The notes beneath the pieces were generated by a model. It had not been told where the DNA came from, did no database searches, and saw only the letters and a list, made by a program, of their open reading frames with translations. 24,432 nt of DNA, from the NCBI GenBank assembly GCA_964563495.1, contig CAZLYK010000076.1:1-24432 (forward strand). Reading direction: 5' to 3'. Positions 1-7,825 of the stretch are shown piece by piece (positions within the stretch are counted from its first letter, which is position 1; each line of letters opens with the position of its first letter). The position numbers and the translations under genes were made by a program. Source of the stretch: CAZLYK01 sp964563495 (GTDB lineage Bacteria; Acidobacteriota; Blastocatellia; RBC074).

Positions 1-2259
1 CCGCGTAGGCCCCGGCCAGCCCGATCCCGGCGCCGATCGCGGTCAGCCACATCGCCTGGCCCACCACCATACGCACCACGGCCTGCGGATCCGCGCCCAG
101 CGCCATCCGGATTCCGATCTCCTGCGTGCGCTGCGCCACCGAATACGCCATCACCCCGTAGATCCCGACCGCGGCGATGATCAACGCCATCAGGGCGAAC
201 GTGCTCAGCAGCCTGGAGAACAGGCGGCCGGTCCACAGCGAGAAGCGCAGGTGCTCCTTCATGGTGCGCACGTCGTAGACCGCGAGGTCGGAATTCAGCC
301 CACGCACCACTTCGCGCATCCGGGCGGCCATCGCCCCGGGCGCGATGGTCGAGCGCACCACCACGCTCATGAGCTGGTTGGGATCCTGCAGCTGCGGGCA
401 GAAGATGGTCCCGGTCGCCGGGTCATCGGTCGCCTCGATGTTCTGCTGCACGTCGGCGCAGATCCCGATCACCGTCCGCCAGCCGGCGGTGTCGGGCTCG
501 CCCCCGAACTTCATGCGCTGGCCGATCGCGTCGCCCTTGGGCCACAACTTCCGGGCGATCGACTCGGTCACGATCACCACCGGCGGCGCCCCTTCGTCGT
601 CGCTGTCGTTGAAGTCCCGGCCCCGGTGCAGCGGGACGTTGAACATCTCGAAGAACCCCGGCATCACCAGGTCGAAGTGGGAGAGCGGCGCGAGCGCCGG
701 ATCCACCTTGGTCATTTCCGGCGTCTTGACCGGCCGGGACCAGCCGTTGCGTCCCAGCGGAAGGATGCGGGCCATGGTCACGGCCTCGACTCCGGGAGTC
801 GCCAGGAGCTGCGCCGTCATCGAGCGGAAGAAGCCGCGCCGCTGGTCCGCCTCCGGAAACGTGGCGACCGGAAGCAGCACGTTCGCGGTCAGGATCCCCT
901 CGGTGCGGATGGTCTTGCCCAGCTCGACGCGGTTCATGAAGCTGCGCACCATGAGTCCGGTGCCCACCAGCATCACCAGCGCGATCGCGATCTCGGTCAC
1001 CACCAGTCCCTGCCGGATGCGGTTGCGCCCGCGCGACGAGCCCGCCTGGATGCTGCCCTCGCGCAGCGCCTCCGTGAGCTTGGCGTCGGTCGCGTAGAAG
1101 GCCGGCGCCAGCCCGAACACCATGCCCGAGAGCACCGTGATGAGCACGGTGAACACCAGCACCGGCACGCCGATGTCGAACTTGAGGAACATCGGCAGCT
1201 CGAGCGGGATCATGGCGAGCCACATGCGGTTGCCCCAGTGCGCCAGCAGCACGCCCACCACCGCGCCCAGGAACGACACCAGCACGCTCTCGGTCAGCAA
1301 CTGCTGCATGACGCGGCCGCGCGAGGCGCCCAGCGACATGCGCAGCGCGATTTCGCGCCGGCGCCCCGCGGCACGCGCCAGCATGAGGTTGGCCACGTTG
1401 GCGCACGCGATGACCAGCACGCACCCCACCGCCACCATCATGAGGATCATCATCGGCCGGATTTCCGACGCCATGTCCTCGCGGAAGTTCAAGACCACCG
1501 CGCCGATGTCCTTGTCCGCGGTGGGATCCTCCTTCTTGATCTGCTCCATCAGGCCCTGGATCTCGGTGTTGGCCTGGGCCACCGTGACGCCGGGCTTGAG
1601 GCGCCCGATCGCCTGGTAGGCGAAATCGTTGCGGTGCTCATCCTTGGGATCCACGCCCATCGGAAGGAAGAAATCCGCCACCTCCGGCCAGCGGAAGTCG
1701 GGCGGCATCACGCCGATGATGGTCCGCACGCGGCCATTGATGCGCAGCGTCTTGCCCAGCACGTTGGGATCCGAGTTGAACCGCTCGGTCCAGACCTTGT
1801 GGCTGATGAGCATCGTCGTCCAGTTCTTGCCGAACTCGCCCTCCTCCTCCTGGAAGCCACGGCCCAGGATCGGCCGCGCGCCCAGCGTGGGTATGAGATC
1901 GGGCGTCATGGTGGACGCCGCCAGGCGCTCCGGATCCTTGTCGAACGTGACGATCGCGTTGTGGTCCCACCACATGCCCATCGAGCTGAACGACTTCGAG
2001 CGCGCGCGGAAGTCGTTGAAGTTCATGACCGACAGGTCGAACGAGTCGTGCCCGCGCTTGGGCGCGCTCTGCTTGATGGCGGCCAGCTGGTCGGGATTCG
2101 GGAACGGCAACGGCCGGAACAGCACGCCGTAGACCATGCTGAACACCATCGTGTTCACGCCGATCCCGAGCGCCATCACGATCACGACCACCGCGGTGTA
2201 GCCCGGCGAGCGGCTCAGCGAACGCAGCGCGTAGCGCAGATCCTGCACCAGGCGGTCCA

Positions 2260-2260
<1 letters not shown>
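1..2260 (-). CDS. ABC transporter permease, MacB/FtsX type with duplicated permease unit (ADOP-like), 3' end outside window
   Basis: Inner-membrane permease of a MacB-like exporter. The frame is open from an ATG at 2260 to the left edge, 753 residues, so the last few dozen residues are missing. Seen: an N-terminal hydrophobic helix (about residues 22-45, after YALRSLSRSPG), a long extracytoplasmic MacB_PCD-like stretch, an FtsX-like block at about 290-400 that includes ACANVANLMLARAAGRRREI, a further TM segment (GLVVTEIAIALVMLVGTGL), a second periplasmic domain, and a second FtsX block ending in RTQEIGIRMALGADP. Two copies of the helix-plus-FtsX unit are the hallmark of the ADOP family (acidobacterial duplicated orphan permease). 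The start is fixed by a TGATG junction with the upstream ATPase, which implies translational coupling. Composition is very GC-rich, which creates long meaningless antisense frames. Confidence 0.93.
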
Positions 2261-2949
<689 letters not shown>

Positions 2950-2964
2950 CTTTTCTCCTCTGCC

Positions 2965-2996
2965 ATTACTCCCGAGCGCAAGCGCTCGGAAGTAAT
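2965..2996. repeat. Intergenic inverted repeat (hairpin) between adaptor and ATPase genes
   Basis: Arms ATTACT-x-CCGAGCGC and GCGCTCGG-x-AGTAAT pair over 14 positions with a single C/A mismatch and a two-base centre. It lies 16 bases before the ATPase start codon on the minus strand. No T-run follows it, so it looks less like a terminator than a transcript-stabilising or processing hairpin that could set the adaptor/ATPase ratio. Role is inference. Confidence 0.6.
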
Positions 2997-3052
2997 AGCA
3001 ATCGTTTCAGGTCGTCGTCCTACGACATAAACGACTCCTCCGGAAAGCCTGT

Positions 3053-3079
3053 GGGAGCGGGCGGGACGCCCGCACTCCC
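3053..3079. repeat. GC-rich REP-like hairpin just after the HlyD-type gene
   Basis: Arms GGGAG-GGGCG and CGCCC-CTCCC pair, with a small internal bulge and a GGA loop. It begins four bases beyond the adaptor stop codon on the minus strand. Similar short GC-rich palindromes are common between genes in Acidobacteriota. A T-rich tail is absent on the minus strand, so strong termination is not evident. Confidence 0.5.
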
Positions 3080-3083
3080 GTTT

Positions 3084-4343
3084 TCAATTCAACCTGATCC
3101 TATTTGTGTTATCTCCCAACTGTGAAGTATCCGAGACGATCACTTTATCGCCGACCTTCAAACCGCTGACGATCTCGATCGTCGTGACCGAGCCGCGTCC
3201 GAGCTGGACGGTCACCGCCTCGGCGTACTTATCGTCGGGTTCGAGCCGGAAAAGCTTGATTGTGCTCTTCTCCTGTCCGAAAGCCGGCCGCTGCATGTGC
3301 AGGACGTTCTCAAGCCGCTCGAGCTCGACCGTCCCGTCGACATTCAGATCTGGGCGGGCGCCCTTGGGCAGCTCGCCTTCGAGCGCGACGTCAACCAGCA
3401 CCGTCCCGTTCTGCACCGCCGGATCGATCCGGATGACTCGACCTGGAATGATGCCGTTGCGTGTGTCGATCAAGGCTTTCAAACCCGGCTGTATATCCTT
3501 CGCCTGAGTCTCCGGAATCCTGACCTCCGCCTTGAGCCGGTTGGGGTTCGAAACGCGCGCGAGGTTGGTCCCCGGCGTCACCTGCTGGCCGACCTCGACC
3601 GCCAACTGCTGCAACACCCCGTTCATCCCCGCACGCACCTTGAGATCGGCGGCTTGCCTGCGCCGTAAATCGAGCATGGTCCGGCGCTGGTCCAAATCCG
3701 CCTGCGAGACGGCCAACTGCGTCTTGATCGCTTCGGTGTTGATGGCGATCCGCTTCTTCTCCAGCTCGCTCCGAGTCGCCAGCTCAGAGGCGCGCATCCG
3801 CGACTGCTTGAGGATGATCTCCGAGACCAGGCCCTCCTTCGACAACTGCTCATTGGCTTCGGCCGTCAAACGCGCCTGCTGGTAATCGGCCTCCACACTC
3901 GCCGCCTGAGCCCGCTGGTTGAGTAACTGCGACTCCAACTCCACCTTGCGGTTGTTGTACGCCGCCTCGGCCGACTTCAACTGCGACTCCGCATCCATCA
4001 ACTGCTGCTGCAACTCGGGATTGCTCAGCTCGAAGATCACCGTCTCGGGCGAAACCGTGGTTCCCGGCTGGACCAAACGCTTGTTCACTCGCCCGCTCGT
4101 CGTCGCCGGAATCCAGACTATCTCTTCCGGAACCAGCGTTCCCATCCCACGCACCTGCCGCAACATCTCTCCGCGCCTGACTGTGTCGATGAAGACAGTC
4201 CCCCGATCGACCGTCGGCGCCGCCGGCTTCAGCCGCGCCAACACTAAACTCACCGCGCCCACCACCCCTAACGCCAAAATCAGATAGATCACACGCCTGA
4301 TCTTCTTATTTCGCGCAATCGATTTACTACGAGGTACGTCCAT
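3084..4343 (-). CDS. HlyD/MacA-family periplasmic adaptor of an ABC exporter
   Basis: Membrane-anchored adaptor that bridges an inner-membrane exporter to an outer-membrane channel; 419 residues. Seen: positively charged N-terminus, one TM helix at about 17-37, a first half-lipoyl segment near 80-105 (TTSGRVNKRLVQPGTTV), a long coiled-coil hairpin rich in Gln, Glu and Ala at about 105-235, the second half-lipoyl (NGVLQQLAVEVGQQVTPGT, 241-259), then a beta-barrel domain (about 268-340) and a membrane-proximal domain ending GLKVGDKVIVSD. The ATG at 4343 was chosen because GGGAGGG sits four to five bases upstream; a TTG four codons earlier keeps the frame but would overlap that site. It heads the operon with the ATPase and permease. 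Confidence 0.95.
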   Translation of the reverse strand: MDVPRSKSIARNKKIRRVIYLILALGVVGAVSLVLARLKPAAPTVDRGTVFIDTVRRGEMLRQVRGMGTLVPEEIVWIPATTSGRVNKRLVQPGTTVSPETVIFELSNPELQQQLMDAESQLKSAEAAYNNRKVELESQLLNQRAQAASVEADYQQARLTAEANEQLSKEGLVSEIILKQSRMRASELATRSELEKKRIAINTEAIKTQLAVSQADLDQRRTMLDLRRRQAADLKVRAGMNGVLQQLAVEVGQQVTPGTNLARVSNPNRLKAEVRIPETQAKDIQPGLKALIDTRNGIIPGRVIRIDPAVQNGTVLVDVALEGELPKGARPDLNVDGTVELERLENVLHMQRPAFGQEKSTIKLFRLEPDDKYAEAVTVQLGRGSVTTIEIVSGLKVGDKVIVSDTSQLGDNTNRIRLN

Positions 4344-4528
4344 ATTCCCTCCCAAACATAATTAATGACCATAACTCGATTTCATTAGCCAACTTCCGTG
4401 CCACAAAGCCCGGCCGGCTTAACCTTCCTCTTTACTCCAATTAAAGGAACGACAACGGATTACCAGTGTCCGCTTTTGGGAAGAAATTTTCCCATAAATG
4501 CGAACAAGCTGGGGAGTGGTCACTGTTG

Positions 4529-4534
4529 TATAAT
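4529..4534 (+). promoter_or_regulatory. Candidate -10 box for the thioredoxin gene
   Basis: A perfect TATAAT lies 33 bases before the ATG at 4568. I see no good -35 hexamer at 16-18 bases upstream and no extended TG. The 224-base divergent region 4344-4567 also holds a small palindrome TGGGAA/TTCCCA at 4477-4494 and must contain the promoter for the minus-strand export operon, which I could not pinpoint. Confidence 0.4.
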
Positions 4535-4567
4535 ATGCGGGCAAATCCGAAAGGAAGAGTATGAAAT

Positions 4568-5215
4568 ATGGCTGAAACTGAAAAATCGACACGGAAGTCA
4601 TCCTGGAGTCTGACCCAGATCGGTCTGATTGTCTCGTCAATCCTGCTCATCGCGTTGATCGGTTCGGCTCTTTACCGGAATGACGCTCAGCCGCCGGCTG
4701 AGTTCGTCACTCAGACCGAGCCGTATGCTGGATCGCCCGCCCGCCCGGCATCTGCTCCAGCCACTCCATTCTCCCTGCCCGAGAATGTCATGCAGGCAAA
4801 TTTCAGCCTGATCGACGGGAAAGACCGCAAGCTGGCGGATTATTCGGGAAAGATATTGATCGTGGATTTATGGGCTACCTGGTGCGGACCCTGCCGTCAG
4901 GAGATTCCGCATCTGGTCAAAATGGCTCAGGAATACAAAGACAAGGGCGTTGAAGTGATCGGGCTGACCACCGAAGACCCGGAATCCGACACCCAGGTGG
5001 TCAGGGAATTCTCGGAACAGTTCAAGATCAATTACCCGATCGGCTGGGCCGATCAGCCGCTCGCCGCCGGATTGATGAATGGGCGCAACGGCATCCCTCA
5101 AACCATCATCATCGGACGCGACGGGAAAGTCAGAAACCACTTCATCGGCTTCAACCCCATGATCAGCGTCGCCCAGATGAAGAGAGCTATCGATAAAGCC
5201 CTCGCCGAAGGCTAG
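4568..5215 (+). CDS. Membrane-anchored thioredoxin-like protein, TlpA/ResA family
   Basis: Thiol-disulfide oxidoreductase expected to face the periplasm; 215 residues. Seen: charged N-terminus, a single TM anchor at about 17-36, a Pro/Ala-rich linker (41-66), then a thioredoxin fold with the active site WCGPC at 105-109 (Cys106, Cys109) and the cis-proline motif GIPQT (Pro177). The order, with FSLIDGKDRKLADYSGK before the active site, is that of TlpA/ResA/AhpC-TSA-like reductants used in cytochrome c maturation or general disulfide reduction. AGGAAGAG eight bases upstream supports the ATG at 4568; a nearby ATG at 4561 is out of frame. It is transcribed alone, divergent from the exporter and convergent with the glycosidase. 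Confidence 0.95.
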   Translation: MAETEKSTRKSSWSLTQIGLIVSSILLIALIGSALYRNDAQPPAEFVTQTEPYAGSPARPASAPATPFSLPENVMQANFSLIDGKDRKLADYSGKILIVDLWATWCGPCRQEIPHLVKMAQEYKDKGVEVIGLTTEDPESDTQVVREFSEQFKINYPIGWADQPLAAGLMNGRNGIPQTIIIGRDGKVRNHFIGFNPMISVAQMKRAIDKALAEG

Positions 5216-5225
5216 CCGATTTTTT

Positions 5226-5360
5226 AATAGACAGGATTGACAGGATTTTTGCAGGATTAAACAGGATTGCTTGGGGGATGTGTTGACAGTTAACCATACC
5301 AACCTCTCCCCCAGACAAATCCTGTTCAATCCTGCAACAATCCTGTCAATCCTGTCTATT
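5226..5360. repeat. CAGGATT-family intergenic inverted repeat, copy 1 (complete arms)
   Basis: Left arm 5226-5269 and right arm 5317-5360 are about 44 bases each and almost perfect reverse complements. Each arm holds four CAGGATT-like units with starts spaced 9, 11 and 10 bases. A second inner pairing (TTGGGGGA with TCCCCCAG) extends the stem toward the centre. It fills the gap between the converging thioredoxin and glycosidase genes, and its right arm contains the glycosidase stop codon. It could act as a bidirectional transcription barrier; that is inference. Confidence 0.85.
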
Positions 5361-6485
5361 TCTTCTCCCAGTCAGCTCTCTGATCAATTCGACCTCTGCT
5401 TTGCGGTAAGGCGTTCCGTCGGGTCTGAAGATCTCGTGGAACCAGACCGCGGGCTCGCGATCGATGTATGGCCGCTGCCATGAATCCCAGGGCAGGTTCG
5501 TCTGCGTCTTGCCCGCGACAAATCCCCAGTTATAAGCCGCGACGCGATACTTCTTCGCCACCGGCAGTGAGCCCTCAAACGTACTCTGATTGCCTCGCGC
5601 CATATACTCGGTGCAGAGCAGCGGGCGGTTATACCGGGCGAGCCATTTGATCCGCTTCTCCAGCTCTTCGGCCGCGTCGTAATTGTGGAAAGAGATGACG
5701 TCGGAGAGCCCTATCTGGAGCCTGTCCATGGCCGTCATCTTCTCTTCAGTCGACCAGTCTCCCTTCCACACGCCGCTGGTCAAAGGCTGCCGCGGGTTGA
5801 CCGAACGCGCCCAGGCGAAAGCCCTGGGCAGCAGCGCCAGCACCAGCTCGACCTTGTTCTGGGGCTCAAGCTTGCCGTAACTGGACCCGTTCAGATTGTC
5901 CGGTTCGTTCCAGACGTCCCACGCCAGGACGCGATTGTCATTCGCAAAAGCCCCGACCACGCCCTTGACATAGGCTTCCAGCCGCGGGTATTGCCCCGGG
6001 TCCTGCAGCGCCTTCGCCCCCGGACTCTGCAGCCAGCCGGAATTATGCACGCCCGGCCTGGGATCGCGCTGCTTGCCCAGTTGCGGGTTCGGGTCCCAGA
6101 CCGAGTCGAAGAGGACAAACATGGGTTTGATCTTGTGCCTCGCCGCGATACCCAGGAACCGGTCGAGCCGCTTCTTGAACCCTTCGGCGTCCTGCTGCCA
6201 GAGCAGGTCGTGCAGAAAAACGCGCATCGTGTTCATGCCCAGGCCCTCGGCCCATCCCAGCTCCTTGTCTATCGTCCCGGGGTCGAAGGTCTCGGCCTGC
6301 CACATCTCCAGCTCGTTGATCGCATTGGCCGGGTTGTAATTGGCCCCGACCAGCCACGGCTGCCGCCCGTACCAATCATTCGCCCTCTTCTCCGGCCAGC
6401 GCGCCGGCTGCGCCACTCCAGTCACAGACATAGCCGGCAATAAGACGATCAGTAAGAGATACGACAGCCGTAGGCGTCTTTTCAT
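5346..6485 (-). CDS. Secreted glycoside hydrolase, GH5-like (cellulase/mannanase superfamily)
   Basis: Predicted exported beta-glycan hydrolase, 379 residues. Seen: signal peptide at 1-25 (KRRLR, then a hydrophobic core, then GVAQ), a TIM-barrel-type layout with NTMRVFLHDLLW (85-96), the acid/base motif AWDVWNEPD (Glu194), SFHNYD (265-270) and a likely nucleophile in CTEYMARG (Glu293). These are the two catalytic carboxylates of clan GH-A. The exact substrate cannot be assigned. The start codon overlaps the stop of the upstream 413-aa gene as ATGA, and GGAGGAG lies eight bases before it, so it is translated as part of that operon. The last residues NRQD and the stop come from an intergenic repeat. 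Confidence 0.9.
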   Translation of the reverse strand: MKRRLRLSYLLLIVLLPAMSVTGVAQPARWPEKRANDWYGRQPWLVGANYNPANAINELEMWQAETFDPGTIDKELGWAEGLGMNTMRVFLHDLLWQQDAEGFKKRLDRFLGIAARHKIKPMFVLFDSVWDPNPQLGKQRDPRPGVHNSGWLQSPGAKALQDPGQYPRLEAYVKGVVGAFANDNRVLAWDVWNEPDNLNGSSYGKLEPQNKVELVLALLPRAFAWARSVNPRQPLTSGVWKGDWSTEEKMTAMDRLQIGLSDVISFHNYDAAEELEKRIKWLARYNRPLLCTEYMARGNQSTFEGSLPVAKKYRVAAYNWGFVAGKTQTNLPWDSWQRPYIDREPAVWFHEIFRPDGTPYRKAEVELIRELTGRRNRQD

Positions 6486-7723
6486 CTGGTGGCTCCTCCC
6501 GCCGGCAGGGTTATCCCGGCGCGAACAAAGTTATCGAGTTTTTCAAGATCGTCAGGATCGCCCTCGTAATCCAGCATCCGTTCGAGGATCCCTCGCAGGT
6601 TCCGCAGCGAAACTTTATCCGCCAGCAACTTACGCAAAACACGCGCACGCTGAGTCTGGTTGAAACGGTCTTTGACCATCTTGACCAGAGTCGGGAATGA
6701 TTGTTCGATACCGGAGATGTACTCGTCGGTGTACCAGCGCGGGAAGAGGCAGTCAAGGCTCGCGCGCAGGTCCTGGCCCAGCGCGTAGACTATCCCTTCG
6801 AGTTGTGACTGGGTGTTTAAACGCCCGGGCCTGGCCCAGGGCGTCAAGACGTGCGCATTGATCCCGAGCGCAAAACTTTGCGGCTCCAAATCCGGGTTTT
6901 CGACAAATTTGAACCACGGCAGAGAAACGCCGAATTCGTCATAGATCGTTTGCCGCAACCCAAAGAAGCTTTCGCCCACATCCTCGTCGTGCGTCTCGGT
7001 TACCTCGCGCAGGTAACCGGGCGCAAAATGAATCCCGACCCTGGTGTCCCTTGGAACAAGCTCATCCATCAACTCTTCGGCCGCGTAGATATCGGTCATC
7101 TCCTGCCGCCGGCAGTCCAGCAGCAAGTCTGCCACCGTCCTGGAAGCCGGCAGGATGGCCGACGATGCGATGCTCAACTTATGGTCCAGCGCAAAACTGA
7201 GCACCGGCTCCAACCACTCCAGCGCGGGCGGCCGCCCCGGCGCAGGCTTGCGGTCCGCGATAGATGACTCACTCGACCATGCATTGAGCTCCGCTTGATA
7301 AGCGGTCAACTGGTCGGGCCCAAGCAAAACCGACGGTTGCAGCTTGATCGCCTCGACACAGATCAGGCTGATCAGCTCCGTCACCTGCTTTTGTCTATCT
7401 TCATTACCGGCCTGTGAAGCCCAGGCACGCAGATGATCCGAGACCTCACCGGGGGGATCGAAAACGGCGCGGTTCGTATAACGATATAACTGTCGCGCCA
7501 TCTCCGGCGAATAATCACAGGAGCGATGGTTTACCTCCAGCGTTAAGGGAAGAGGGTCCGGCCGGCCGGCCGTCGCCGTCGCGATCTCCAATTCTACGCT
7601 TCCGGGCACGCCGAGCCCATGCAGCAGATCGTTCAATCGCTCCAGCAAGGTGGAGCGCAGCCGATCGGTCGAGGGTATCGATAGATTCAGTGTCAGTCGA
7701 ACGGGCAGTGTCGGCGAAACCAT
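6482..7723 (-). CDS. Soluble protein with FlhA/SctV (FHIPEP) cytosolic-domain-like C-terminal half
   Basis: 413 residues, no signal peptide or TM helix seen. Residues 228-405 read in the order of the FlhA cytosolic domain: VGIHFAPGYL (position of the family's IGYxLIPLV), LRQTIYDEFGVSLPWFKFVENPDLEPQSFALGI (family: IRxxLAxELGFVxPPVRIRDNxxLxPNxYxIxI), a helical segment ending FPTLVKMV (family PKLVEELV), and RARVLRKLLADKVSLRNLRGILERM (family LQxVLQNLLxExVSIRDLxTILE). The N-terminal 220 residues are unrecognised; a helix with PSVLLGPDQ at 130-138 resembles the family's ELLGRQEV and may be a second, weaker copy. It follows a longer gene carrying the same domain and overlaps the glycosidase start by four bases. 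No secretion genes are near. Function unknown; a scaffold role is inference. Confidence 0.72.
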   Translation of the reverse strand: MVSPTLPVRLTLNLSIPSTDRLRSTLLERLNDLLHGLGVPGSVELEIATATAGRPDPLPLTLEVNHRSCDYSPEMARQLYRYTNRAVFDPPGEVSDHLRAWASQAGNEDRQKQVTELISLICVEAIKLQPSVLLGPDQLTAYQAELNAWSSESSIADRKPAPGRPPALEWLEPVLSFALDHKLSIASSAILPASRTVADLLLDCRRQEMTDIYAAEELMDELVPRDTRVGIHFAPGYLREVTETHDEDVGESFFGLRQTIYDEFGVSLPWFKFVENPDLEPQSFALGINAHVLTPWARPGRLNTQSQLEGIVYALGQDLRASLDCLFPRWYTDEYISGIEQSFPTLVKMVKDRFNQTQRARVLRKLLADKVSLRNLRGILERMLDYEGDPDDLEKLDNFVRAGITLPAGGATR

Positions 7724-7742
7724 TGCTTCTTTCCCCGGAGGA

Positions 7743-7825
7743 AATAGACAGGATTAACAGGATTTTGACAGGATTAAACAGGATTAAAGACAAAGTAGAA
7801 AATAATCCTGTTAACCCTGTCTATT
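7743..7825. repeat. CAGGATT-family intergenic inverted repeat, copy 2
   Basis: Left arm 7743-7789 has four CAGGATT units with the same 9-11-10 spacing as copy 1. The right arm, 7804-7825, is short and pairs only with the first two units, with one mismatch. Both arms carry the TTAAC variant between units 1 and 2. It fills the gap between the 1321-aa TPR gene and the 413-aa gene, and its right arm contains the TPR gene's TAA stop. Confidence 0.82.

Noticed and set aside
4477..4494. Operator for the thioredoxin or exporter promoter
   Set aside because: A six-base palindrome of this kind is expected by chance and no regulator gene is adjacent.
5226..5360. CRISPR-like array of CAGGATT units
   Set aside because: Units are only seven bases, have no spacers, and occur as paired inverted arms; no cas genes are present.
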